Assembly: GCA_033002965.1 (NCBI GenBank) | Contig: JAURVB010000046.1 | Coordinates: 62,001 to 126,000, forward strand | Length of the DNA: 64,000 bases | DNA from: Piper betle | Taxonomy: Eukaryota; Streptophyta; Magnoliopsida; Piperales; Piperaceae | Direction of reading: 5' to 3' | Part shown: positions 12,337 through 23,834 of the stretch, one piece after another | Position numbering within the stretch: the stretch's first letter is position 1 | Layout of the letters: the number at the start of each line of letters is the position of its first letter | Notes under the pieces: generated by a model | Seen by the model: the letters and a program-made list of their open reading frames with translations, nothing else | The model's database searches: none | Told to the model about the DNA's origin: nothing | Translations under genes and position numbers: made by a program

Positions 12337-12902
12337 TGTCGCCTAACACAACCCCTGTTTTGATCTTTGTTATATATATTTTATGTGATTATTTTCCATG
12401 TTTTGTTTTTAAATATGTAAGCAAAAAAATATTCCATTTGAAAGTGGAGTCGTGGAGTCTATTTAGGGGCGTCGATGCAGTGATGGCGAATGTCAAAGCA
12501 CTGATGCAGAACAACTATGATAGCTCCGAATTTGTAAAGTTTATACTTGTATTCATCATGTGGAAGAAAGTTAAATGAGATGGATCTCCTGTGTTTTGCT
12601 TCTGATGTATTTAAATATTATCAGAATATATAAGAGAATGCCATTTTTTTAAAATGTTGATTGCATATTTACTTTTACAACCGTTTATCGAGTTAAAATG
12701 CATTATTTACACTAGGCGAGACGGAGTTAAGTTTTTACTTATTTAAGTATGGAATGAGTCAATTTTTTATTTACTTGATTCGAGTCATGATTGAGTTAAT
12801 TTTTTATTTACTTTACTCAAGTCGATACCAAGGCATTTTTTTTATTAACTTGACTCGAGTTGATACCTCGTTAAGTTTTTATTGAGTCGATTCGGGACTT
12901 AG
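12000..12902 (+). repeat. Right inverted arm of the MULE, inner part
   Basis: Reverse-complement counterpart of about 5870-6790. It runs from the transposase 3' end (12004-12336) through the AT-rich block (12337-12760) to the GACTCGAGTC array (12770-12900). Both copies share the sequence around GTTGGGCATGATAAACGCAC and the stretch ending in a TTCATCATGTGGAAGAA-type motif, but differ at many positions, so the arms have been diverging for some time. Confidence 0.75.
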
Positions 12903-15866
12903 TGTAAAACCCACGATTCGAGTCAGGGTTTTATATTCAGAACCGGTTGGGTCGACCATTATTTTTTTCGAGTTGAGTCAGTTTCAGGACACGTGTACCG
13001 AGCCGATGCCGGTCGCGTGTATGAGCTATGAGGGTCATGTGTACCCAAGTATATAATGATAACGTCATGAACACAGCAGAAAAGAATGAGTTATCAGAAT
13101 ATATGAGAGTATGCAGTTCATTCTTTTTTTATTATGATATATAATGGATCGTAGAATTAGTTTTAGGCCGTTTACCGCGTTAGGACGCGTTACGGGCATT
13201 TTGGGTGGGTTGATAGTCTTAGAGCATATCATTACGATGTTTGGTATTTGTTTGTTTTTACGGGATTTTTCCCGATTTTTATGAATTTTTTTAGGATTTA
13301 ATACGACTTAGTTATTATACTTGACTCGAGTCAGAGACGAGTCAAGTAATATTTACGAGTTTGCCACCACACACGCCCTCAACCCTTCCTTTCTTCTTCC
13401 CCCAAACCATCGTCCGCGCCGCCCCTGTTCGCGCGCCACCGCCGCCACGGCCGACGCCGCCTGGCCGCCGGTCGACGCCGCCCAGCCCGGCCACGGCGCC
13501 GCCTTGCCGGCCCGACCAAGTCCGGCACCCACCGGGCCGCCACGACGCGAGGAAGCCACGCCGCGACGCCGCGCCCGCGTGCGCTTCCGTCGCCGATTCC
13601 GTCACCGGCGACCAGCACCGCCACGATCGGTCGGTAGCATCGACACCCTCGACCCCCTAGCGGCCTTCCCCGACCGGAGCGGAGGCCATCGCCGCCCTGG
13701 CCGGCCGGATTCTTCCCTCATCGCCGCCGCTCTGTTTTAGGCATTTTCCGGCGAGCCGCCACCTCTGTTGGCCGCGTCGACCTCGTAGATGGGTCGGGCT
13801 CGCCGAGCCGGTTCCGAGGGTACCCAACACAACCCCTTTCCGACCAGTAGACGCCGTAGGCGATGGTTGCCGGAAAACCACCGGAAAGGTCGCCGGAAAA
13901 CCGCCGAAAAATCGGAATTTCTGGAATTCGCCGGAATTCACCGGATCTTCCGCGGGGCTCACCCAGTGGAGCCCGATCGAGCTTCGGACGCCGATGAGCG
14001 CCGAATTTGAGCTCCGAGATGCGGCGGAACCCTAGCCGTCGCCGATCGCCGACGACGTGAGGTATAATTACCTCCGATCGATTTATTTAAAATTGATGAT
14101 GAGTGCTAGCACAACATGCTAGGATTGATTTATTGATGTGATTGATAGTGATAAGTTACATGATGTGATTAATGACTAATTATGGATGAAATGATAAGTT
14201 GTATGACGAGATTAAGGGAGAATGAATAATAAGTAATCTAATGAGGTAGATCGAGTTGAGCATGCTAATCGAGTAATGTAACTTAGGAAAATATAATAAA
14301 TTAGTATGAATAGGATGAGCTAGGATTAATTAGTTTTATGATTTTCTGATTGTTATGTTGATGGATGCTTGCATTGTGATTGTGATGTTATTGAGTCTGA
14401 TGCATCATTTAGTTAGCGGGCGTTAGTATTTAGTTTTGATGTGTAGGTACGGAGTATGAGCTCGCCGCCTAGGCGCGATGACACGCTTGGAGCTTCTACC
14501 AGGTCCGTTTAGGACTCGTCTCTTTTTACGCTCTTCTATTGTATGTTTATTTTATTATTGCAGGGCGGGTTAAGTGGCGTTTTATTGGATCCCACTTAAC
14601 TCGGGCCATTTAATCGAATATTTCCGGATTAATAACCCCTCGAGGATGAGATCCCTCGAGGATGATTTCGAAAACAAGATCCACCACAAGTTGCCTTCGG
14701 GCCTATTATATGAATCCCTTCCCAGGCCTATATATATAGTTTTATCGAGTTTTCAGTGAGACGAGAGATGGAGAAACCGACTGCACGTACCATGCAGAGG
14801 ATGCCGTGACAGTCAAAGCGGGCTCTGGATTAGTGCCAGCGGACTGTTCCATTCCCGAGGGATCCTGACAACTCCGCGTTTGAGTTCCTCACACCCGGAG
14901 AACGTGGAGGTTTATGGGTACTGTTTAGTACAGCGCATGTCCGGACTTGTGGTTCAAAGGGTACTAAAGGCGACTGCCTGAGAGTACTCGGCCTTCGTGC
15001 TCAAGGCCAGGAGAGATATGGAGGTTCGGAGAGGGCTTAGGATAAAGTTTCATGAGAAGTACTGAAAAAGAAGTGCTGAGAGTAGCACAGTACCAGCAGC
15101 AGTAAGTTCGGGATGCTACCGGGTCTGCAGCCCAGTGGCTCCTCAGTAGTGCCCTTCAGAGTGTTCTTGAGGAAGTATATGGTTTTCGTTCATATGAGAG
15201 TTTGCTCTCATAGCCAGTTTGTTATAGTTATTTTCTTTTCGGACCAGTAACGCTTGTTACTGACGTTTTTCCTATATATATGTAGGTGATAAGCAGCGGA
15301 AGATGGATGGGCCGGCCAGGACGGAGGAGCAATAAGGTCTTCTGCACACACACATTGGGTGATTGAATATTTAATGTTTTTTTTTCGATATTATTTTATG
15401 AACATGCTATGAGTAAATGGTTGAGGCATGACAATGAGATGAAATGAAATGATCAGAGTAGCGCAGCAAAAGTATGATGGGTTGAAACCCAAGCTTCAGA
15501 ATGAGTGTATAGTAGATTAGATTCTGTGTGAATGAAATTGTTTGATAGTTGGTTACATATATTTTTATATGTATATTTGACAGGGTGGCCCCTAATTACA
15601 TTTTTAGGGGAAATTCTGTCCCTTTTATTTTATAATTTTTTACTAATTTTGATTATAATTGTGTTGGTGTGAAGTTTAGGTTGCATGTCATCCATGTAGT
15701 ATCATGTTAGGGTTTTATGAATTTATCCATGCATGACAAGTCGTATCTACATCTTAAGACGCCGAGATTGGATCCGTATGAGTTAGGTTCGGGTTAACCA
15801 ACCTAACCGGGGCCCCGTAACATGCCGGTTCGGTTCACGAGCGTGAACCGGATTTGGGGTGTTACA
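12903..15866 (-). mobile_element. Solo LTR 2, same family, minus orientation
   Basis: On the plus strand it reads TGTAAAACCC … GGTGTTACA, the reverse complement of the LTR 1 layout, with a perfect 5-bp target duplication CTTAG (12898-12902 and 15867-15871). Length is 2964 bp. A TATATATATAG box at 14732-14742 lies beside a block (about 14560-15060) that matches LTR 1 at about 8820-9260 and LTR 3 at about 30100-30600 in inverted or direct order; it is a likely core promoter. It inserted into the GACTCGAGTC array of the right MULE arm. Confidence 0.85.
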
Positions 15867-15871
15867 CTTAG

Positions 15872-16398
15872 TCAATTTTTTATTTACTTGACTCGAGTCG
15901 ATATCGAGTCAATTTTTTATTGACTCAACTCGGGTTATGAGTGGTGGTAGGGGTGGTGGTGGTGGCTGGGGCAGGCTTGGCCACGCCGGTGGGCGGTGGC
16001 AGGGGCTCGGCTGCAGTGGAGGCTGGTGGTGGGTGGTCGCGGCGGAGGTTGTCGGGGGGGGGGGGGGGTGGCTGATGGCTGCAGTGGAGGTTGTCGCAGG
16101 GGGCGGGGGCCCTGCCACGAGCGGGTGGGGGGCACCGACAGAGATCGTCCTGGGGTAGGGGAGGCCAGTGGAGGTCGTCCCGAGGCGGCAGGAGGCTGGT
16201 GTTGGCCGGGGGGGCGGGGGTGGGTGGGTGGGGGCGCTACCGCAGAGGTCGTCCCGGGGCCGACAGGCGGGAAAGGTGCAACAAGATGCGGGTGGCTGTG
16301 GCGAAGGTCGTCCCAGAGATAAATTGATTGTGGGCCGCTAGATTTGGATCCAGCGGCCACAATCGAATAATTTGCTTATGCGCTGCATTTTGATGCAA

Positions 16399-16400
<2 letters not shown>
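15872..16400. repeat. Right inverted arm of the MULE, outer GC-rich end
   Basis: Remainder of the GACTCGAGTC array, then an extremely G-rich block (15935-16320) mirroring the C-rich block at 5215-5600. A terminal palindrome follows (GTGGGCCGCTAGAT / ATCCAGCGGCCAC, 16330-16360), then GCGCTGCATTTTGATGCAATGC next to (TA)n. Confidence 0.75.

Positions 16401-16401
<1 letters not shown>

Positions 16402-16444
<43 letters not shown>
16402..16444. repeat. (TA)n microsatellite at right MULE end
   Basis: About 21 TA units. Its position mirrors the tract at 5080-5122. It lies about 210 bp upstream of the PGRL1 start codon, so the element end falls in that gene's proximal promoter or 5' leader. Confidence 0.85.
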
Positions 16445-16445
<1 letters not shown>

Positions 16446-16653
16446 GCATCAAACCACCTCTTCTGGCCAGGCCCACAATAGACATGAGAAGGGCACACCC
16501 AACCACCAACCCAACGGTTTAGGAATCAGGAATTCGTATTTCCCTCCACACATTCCCCTCCCCGTATCTTCTACTCCCTTCCCTGCTGCCACGGCCGATC
16601 ACCTCCTCCTCCCTTCCTCTTCCCGCCGTTCCTCACCTTCACCTGCTCCAACA

Positions 16654-19504
16654 ATGGCGACAGAGCTGGCCCTCTCCCTCCCCCTTCCCCTCCTCTCAAG
16701 TCCCGCCTCCTCCACAGGCTCTCCTGCCCTATACTCCCCTCTAATACCACCCCTTCCTCTTCTTCTTCCTGTCATGCAGAGTCGGTGGTCTCCCGATCAA
16801 GGAATGCGTCTCCGGCTCTGGGTTATTCTTTGGTAGCTCGGGTCCGGGGCAGGGTGCACAGGGCAGCAAGGTTTTAAGTTCTATTCTTTTCATCGCTGAT
16901 TTGTTTTGTTCTACTGTATGGATAAGTGTTCTTTTTGGTGGCTTTTTGCCTTTATGATTTTCATCTTGTTGTTAAGAGTTAACATCATTAATTGCTACAC
17001 CACGTAGGCATTCTTATTCATGTGTATTTGAAGATGTTACAACGACACATTGATTACATGAGAGAGTTACAAATGTTTTATGCTACATAAGATAGTTAGA
17101 TAAGGAAGAGGTCAATCAATGCGTTCATCTGAATTGTCTCTATATGGAAAGAGACTTTTAGAGGCTTGTCTAACAGTATTATAGGAAAATGGGTAGACCT
17201 ACAGACTTACTCCTATAAGATTGAGTTATTGAAAATGAACATTCAATCGTTCTTCTCTGTATCACTTTCTTATGAAGGGACTACTTATCATGAAAAAATG
17301 TAAAAAAAGGTTCCCCTTCATTAATATGTCCAGCTTTAGGAGTGAGTGGTTGATCACATATGAAAAACCTACCGAAATTTGCAAACATTTCTTTTACAGG
17401 CCAGGTTGCAGAAGATGAACCTGTAGATAGCAAAATATTGCCATATTGCATCATAGACAGAAAAGATGAGAAGAAATCCATCGGGGAGCTTGAACAGGAT
17501 TTTCTTCAAGCCCTTCAAGTGTGTTACTCTACTCATTTGTTGTTCATTTTAATAGTAAAAATATGGCTACCCTTGTTGAAACAAGATTAACTAAGTTTAT
17601 CCAGGTTTTGTATGACAGGCATTCTACTATGAGGGTAAGGCAATTATGAGCAATGAAGAGTTTGATAATCTCAAGGACTAATTGATGCGGGAAGGGAGCA
17701 GCGTTGTTATGCTAAGTATGTCTAGTTTGTTTCTTTAAAAATTTTCTTATCATCATCATCACCATCATCATCTTGTCATAGTCATTGTCACTGTGCGATC
17801 AAAACGACTGGTGTCACAGCTATAGATTTCTGTTCTTCGCATAATATCTTAGACTAAGATAAAAATTTTCTTGATGTCCTATATGTAATTAAAAATCACT
17901 AAACAAAAATATGTTAATCAACTTCATCCATTTTGTGGTCAGGCTTGGAAGAACAAAAATTTTTGGAGGCTTCCATGGCTTATGTGGCTGGCAAACCCAT
18001 TATGACAGAGGCAGAGTTTGATGAACTTAAATTGGCATTGAAGGTCGTTAAGTTGGAAATGTAATTCAATACTGTTTTCCTGACTTCTTACATTCTCTTC
18101 TATGCATAGATACTTTATCTTACTTTCTCTTGTGCGTATTTTGCTGTGTAATTTAGAGACAAGGGAGTGACATTGTACAAGGAGGACCGAGGTGCAGTCT
18201 GAGGACCAGAAAGGTGTGTTTTCATTAAAATCATTTTATGCTATTTCTCCATCAACTAATGAATGGAATATTTACATTGGCGCAAACGTTTAAATATGTG
18301 ATCAAAATTTTTCTTGTTTTGTTCCAGGTCTACAGTGATTTGTCTTTTGATTACTTAAAGATGTTACTATTGAATGTTCCTTCCACTGTTGTAGCATTAA
18401 CCTTGTGAGTAACAAATTTCTCAGAACCTTAGAATTATAATGCTGTTATGTACAAACTACAAAGATCTCCATCTGCTCTTAAAGTGTTGTTAGTTGCAAA
18501 GATTTTGGCCAGCTATTCATGCACTTATATCAGCCATTTGAGTTAGTGATGAGATGTAGGCATGATTGTAATTGTGAGGATTAGGGCAACTTCATGTTCT
18601 TGTCAGGATCAACCTGTTGCTTGTCTCCAGTGAATCTTTGATTTCGTATCTTTCTGTTGTCTTGGATTGTGCCATCATGGCAGTAAAATGCTGCTTGATT
18701 TCAGAGCCAGGCTTTTATCCTGTAGCCTTTGGGTTATAGGCTATGGATTAAAATGCATTAGTAATTTTTGATGTGAAATAGGTTTTTCTTTTCTGACGAT
18801 ATTACCGGGTTTGAAATCACATATCTTATGGAGGTGAGTGTATACTCTAATTACTGTTTTGTGAAGAGTAAACTTTTGACATAAAGAACTTAACGAAAGT
18901 GCACAGAAAAACAGTTTTTGGTTTATAATGCTCAAGCGACATTCTTTCATGAATCATCTGGAACTTTCAAGTGTTCTACAATACACATCATATTTCATGA
19001 ACCATCATTGCAGCATGCTGTTGTAGGCTTGGAGCTGATGACATATGAGCTTAACATAGTTCACTTTTCTTTTGCTGTTATAGCTACCAGAGTCATTCAG
19101 TTTCATCTTCACCTGGTTTGTTGCTGTGCCGCTCATCGTTTATATATCATCTGTGATCACGGGTGCTATTGTTACGGACTCCTTAATCCTAGGGCAATCA
19201 TGTTCAACTGATTCAAGGACCATTTGAAGCAGCCTTTCTTATCATCGTCTTCTTTTTCAGGGTCCGTCCAAACTGCGGTACAGAAAACGGCTCATTCTTT
19301 GGGACAATACTTTCAGTGCCCAGTGGCGGTACCACCAACACTCTGAAATGTATCAGGTATGGTCTCCAGTTTCTGAGTCCTTTTTTGCACTATACTCCGA
19401 AACTCCAATCCGTTTTGACATTGGATATGTTGTGCTTCAGTTGTGCTACTGAATTGCAATATGACTCGAGAACGCACTTGATTACATTAGCCTCTGATTC
19501 TTGA
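16654..19504 (+). CDS. PGRL1: PGRL1, thylakoid cyclic electron flow protein (possibly inactivated)
   Basis: Ten exons inferred from splice sites and family sequence: 16654-16870 (serine/leucine/proline-rich, like a plastid transit peptide), 17400-17518, 17619-17715, 17943-18043, 18157-18213, 18328-18404, 18782-18833, 19084-19193, 19261-19356, 19441-19504. Signatures: SKILPYC; GKAIMSNEEFDNL; GSSVVML; SMAYVAGKPI; GPRCSLR; SDLSFDYLKMLLLNVPSTVV; DDITGFEITYLMELPESFSF; SGGTTNTLKC; C-terminal CATELQYDS. PGRL1 partners PGR5 in antimycin-sensitive cyclic electron flow around photosystem I; two membrane spans are visible (exons 6-8). Oddities: TAA at 17679-17681 where relatives have a glutamate codon; TAG at 16834-16836 in the assumed exon 1 frame; exon 8 seems to end at a GC donor; and the first cysteine of the expected CPNC pair is missing at 19261-19280. 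Assignment is secure; whether it works is not. Confidence 0.85.
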
Positions 19505-20514
19505 AGTTTGAGGTAGAACAAACTGCTTGTTAATGATCGATTCGGCGGCGAGTTTACCATGAAATAAAACTCTCTTGCAGATTTCAGAAAAACCAGAAGA
19601 TACGGCGAACCAGTAGAGGCATCAATAATTTACGCGTTCGTACATTCAATAGCTACTACTTTGATGTGTAGCTCGATTGGCAGTTGTGTGCATGCTTCTA
19701 CATGATCTTCAATTTCTGCCCATAATGTTTCTATATAATGGTTGTTATTCTGTCGAACAAACGGCACCATAAACGAGACAAGAACAAACAAAATTTTTCT
19801 TCACTTCGGGGCTAATTAATTTGCAAAAGGACTATGACCCAGAGGGGATTAGGAAGCTGCAACGATGCACCGGATGTTCCATGTATGTTTGGGCATAAGC
19901 GTTGCTCTCATAGAAGAGAAATAAAAGGAGAAAGCATTGTTCTTTTTCTTTTTGAAGACTAGTGTAGAAGTGGAAATAAATTTCTACACAACTATTAAAT
20001 TCCTTATTTAAACGAGTAAAGAAAACAAAACTACCCTATTAACTAGTCTAGAAGCAACCGAGTAACAAGTAGGTTGGAGGAATGGAAATACTATCACAAT
20101 TATTTGTACGCTTCTGAAGTGATTGACTGTTTTGACACAACAAATAATTGATAGGAAAATAGGATCAAGATTTATCATCATCGTTGGTTGAAGAAGCTAT
20201 TAACAAAAATTGACGTCATATAAGCACCATACGCAGTAGATAAAATAAAAGTAATATATCTAGAGAAAAATAAAAACAACACATTTTATGGCTAGGAAAT
20301 GCATAAGCTAAACAAAGCACTACTACAACTAGCTTTACTGTCTGAACATGTATCTGTCATGAAATTTCTAACCATTTAGTCATACACTGAAGAAAGCTAC
20401 AAACCATAATACGAAGCGACAGAAGTTCACTCGATATGAACCGTGGGGAAAACATAACTTCCTGTTTGCAGCTTTAGCAGATACAGTCCAGCTTGCATCC
20501 GATAAGAGCTTCCT
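19505..20514. other. Tail-to-tail spacer between PGRL1 and SAP18
   Basis: The two genes converge here, so this holds both 3' UTRs and their poly(A) regions. No coding or repeat structure seen. Confidence 0.6.
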
Positions 20515-23500
20515 CTATAAGATAGCCACATCCAAGTAATCACCAATCTAAAACAAATGAAAACAGCACCATCAGTATTTGGCAATCGTCATATTTATTA
20601 CTGTCTATGTACACCTCTCCGTGCTAGGTTAAGGTTGATTGAATAAATTATGCCTCACAGGTTCATTTTCTTTCACCTCCAGCAGAATCAAAGTGACAAG
20701 TTTCACATTGGTTTACATTTATTTCTTCATACCTCAAAACTAAGTTCTGCTAGCGTCTTTGCATCATCCACTCGTCTTCCATTCCCATATGACTGGGTCA
20801 TCCCCACCTATACAACAAATATGAAAACAATTAATACAGGCCTTTACTAGAAAGCTAAGCATATCTAAAACTCCTCTTCTCCTCAAAGCTAAACAAATTT
20901 TAGCTTAGGATGGCTACCAAATTTGAAAGTTCATATCCAGGATCTGCATAGCTGGAGATATAAATTTGGGTTAAACATAGTAAAGATAAATCATTGATAC
21001 CTGTACCAATAATAATTACGAATAGATTTGTACACACTAGCTATAATCTAAAACTCGATATTCCACCCTAAAATCATGATGTTTGTGTGTGGTATTAATT
21101 ATTTGTTTGGCATAATGTGTTAAAAAATTTTGCTCCACACACCTATACAAAGCAAGGTCCAGAATTACCATGCGCGTGAATATAGCATTCTAGATCAATT
21201 TGTCACTAGCTTTAATATTTTTAGAGACTACTATTCTATATATTACAATTCTGAAATCTTGCAAAAGAAGTATGCAACATAAACCACATTCTCCACACAT
21301 AGGGTTTTAGTAAGGAACATATGATTAAGTACAAAAACTAAACAAATACTTGAATTTCTAAAAAAAATCAACAAGAATGAATGGATGATGTCATTGACTA
21401 CCAAGTAAAACTCTTCAATTCATTTCAGAGCCAAAAAGGTGAAGTCTACACAATGAGTGATTTTAAGACAGAATCAATCACCCAAAAATCATAATGGTTC
21501 CGTACCTGTCTAACCACATATCTGCCATTTTTATCAGGATATACAAACGCAAATGACAGTTTGGCATCTCTTCTCCTGGCAGCGGGATCCACCTCCTTAA
21601 CCTAAAATGATCAACTATTTTTCTCAGAATCAAAGCAGACAAGAACGACCACAGCAGAATAAATCAACACAGGAAAAATGAAATTTTATATACCAGATCT
21701 GTCAGTTCACGCAGGGTAGCATCCTTCCATGTATATATCTGCACCTCCTCCTTTGGTTCCTTGCCCCTTATTGCAAAATCCTCCTTTGTATGATGCCCAC
21801 CACCCTAAAAAGAGTAAAACCAATCAGCAGTGCATACAAAGAAGACATAAGTCTAAGAAATGCCAGATCTCCTTTCAAATCTCTAAAATCAGCGAAGTTT
21901 GTTAATGTTAATGATTGCCCGTAATGAATATATAACATAACAAAAAATAAATAAATAAAATAATCCAATCATCTGACATGCACCACCATCTACACCTCAT
22001 TGCCAACCATCCAAAGATAACTCTTCATACATAGTAATTAAGTAATTTTGCTATAAAAAAACAATTCCAGAAAAAAATTTTAAACAGTCTAGCTTAAAAC
22101 CTAAAATAAACAAACACACATCAAAAGTGAGCAAAGTATCAGTTTGCCACAGTGGTGGGATTCGAGTCTATATTATTAGATGAACTGAAACATATGTTGC
22201 TTCCTCTAAAAAAATTAGGTAATCTTCTTTCAACTAAAAAATGCCCATAAAAAAGTTATGCGAGCAATGCTTACAATCTACAACCAATATATATTAGTTG
22301 TTCTCTTGCAAATATACATATTTTATCATGGAAAACAAAAGAGTTTAGCTTCTAAAACTAGTTTCATATCAAGATATAACATTCAATGTACAAATCTAAA
22401 AATATTAAAAAAGATTGAAATTTTAATGAGAATCGTGTACAATACAAAACATTTGATCATGTTCCATTGGCTGCAAAATATGGGAGGTGGGCCTTTTAAT
22501 TACAAAGAACGACATTTCAAATAATAATGCATAGCCTTCGGAGTCACTAAGTGCCTAAATAATAAGAGTGGATTATATAATTTAATCCCTCTGCTAAGTA
22601 CATTTTTCATAATAATGAGTCCATCCCAACTCCTCCGATGGATTACATAGGCAAATAGACATCTTAAAAGAAGAAACGTTGAATTCAGCATAAAAACATA
22701 CGAGAAGTGATCTCAAGTAAAAGCAGAAACGCACATTCTATTGTCAACTACCAAACAGGATTACCACACAAGAAGGCACGAAAATAATAGCCGCATCATA
22801 CCTTGGTAAAGACTCGAAGAAGCAGAGGGCAAGTCTGCATTGAAATAAGGAACAAAGAACCCAATTAGAGCAAATGACATAATTAGCAAATACCACACAA
22901 TCATCACCTACTAATTATCCCCAACCCCTAGGAAACTACAAAAGCAATCAAAACGCCATCTACCAAACAGCAAGATAAATCATTTTCCGACGAGAATAAA
23001 AACTTTTATGCTCAGCAAAATGTTACCCATCCAAGTTCCATGATAGCAGGAATTCTCAACCATATCAGTAAAAAAATGACAAAAGTATTCGAAACACAAG
23101 TTCATCTTCAACATATATTATGAGTGCCGGCCATCCAAGACCAATGACAGAAAGAATATAATCTCACAACCGACCACATCAGTGAAACAAAAAAACAGAA
23201 AATATCATGCAAATTACAAAATAATCTTGTACATAAATATTATGAAGCCTAGCCATTCAGGACGTCCCATAATGGTAGAAAAAATCATCCAAAATAATAT
23301 ACGAAAAAGAGAAGCCATTGAGGACTCATGATAGGTGGCATTCTCAAGCCAACCATGTTTGCCATGTCCATCGCATATATAATACGAGCGTAAGCCACAC
23401 CATGATCGGAGACAACCCACCAAAAGAGTATAAACATATAAAGGAGAAAACTTTGAAAGAAAGGAAGCGAAAGATCAAACCTTCTCCCGATCCACGGGCT

Positions 23501-23593
23501 CGAAGCGAGGGCGGGTAGGGGGCGGCGGGCCGCGGGCGGGAGGGGAGGGAGCGGCCTCCCTGGCCTGCTCTGTGCTTCGGCTGCTCCGGCCAT
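20515..23593 (-). CDS. SAP18: SAP18, SIN3-associated polypeptide
   Basis: Six exons on the minus strand: 23593-23481, 22834-22802, 21804-21694, 21601-21506, 20807-20733, 20547-20515, all with GT–AG borders. The protein starts MAGAAEAQSRPGRPLPP (proline-rich N-terminus), then TCPLLLRVFTK, GGGHHTKEDFAIRGKEP, EVQIYTWKDATLRELTDL, ARRRDAKLSFAFVYPDKNGR, VDDAKTLAELSFE and IGDYLDVAIL. That is the full SAP18 ubiquitin-like fold at the usual length of about 153 residues. SAP18 recruits SIN3/HDAC repressor complexes and is part of the ASAP splicing complex; in Arabidopsis it is reported to interact with ERF repressors and MADS proteins. In exon 1 the frame breaks inside a run of five C (plus strand GGGGG at 23515-23519). 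One more base there would put PRFEPVDREK, as in relatives, in frame with exon 2. All later exons are intact. Confidence 0.93.
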
Positions 23594-23828
23594 GGTCGTC
23601 GCCGTCAACCGCCGTCGGAGTGGCACCAGCCTCTTCCCTACTTCGAGAGACACCGTCGTCAATCGGAGGGGAAGGGGTTAGGTGGGTTATAGGGTTTAGT
23701 AAGTAAGCCCATGTAGTACCGAGTCCTCTCTTCTTTGGCCCAAGCCCACCTCTACTAAATTTCTTATTTATTTACTGGTTAATATGGTAATATCCCAGCC
23801 CCACAGGCATCACTCGACGAAACGTTGC

Positions 23829-23834
23829 CACGTG
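23829..23834. promoter_or_regulatory. G-box (CACGTG) upstream of SAP18
   Basis: A CACGTG core in the context GCCACGTGCA, about 235 bp upstream of the SAP18 start codon. Such cores bind bHLH and bZIP factors. One 6-bp match is weak evidence. Confidence 0.3.

Larger units (their letters stand above)
5123..16400 (+). mobile_element. FAR1-type Mutator-like element (MULE) with long inverted arms
   Basis: Bounded on both sides by (TA)n. The outer 1.4-1.65 kb on each side are inverted copies of one another: terminal palindrome, GC-rich block, GACTCGAGTC array, AT-rich block, then the 3' end of a transposase gene. The left arm is 5123 to about 6790. The right arm is about 12000-12902 plus 15872-16400. 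The body carries a broken FAR1/FHY3-related transposase reading rightwards. Two solo LTRs (8009-10840 and 12903-15866) are inserted inside; without them and one copy of each target duplication the element would be about 5.5 kb. Family assignment rests on the FAR1, MULE and SWIM signatures of the internal gene; the boundaries are inferred from the inverted symmetry. Confidence 0.72.

Noticed and set aside
13321..13740. 139-codon Ala/Arg/Pro-rich frame
   Set aside because: Lies inside solo LTR 2, in its GC-rich block. No motif and no codon preference.
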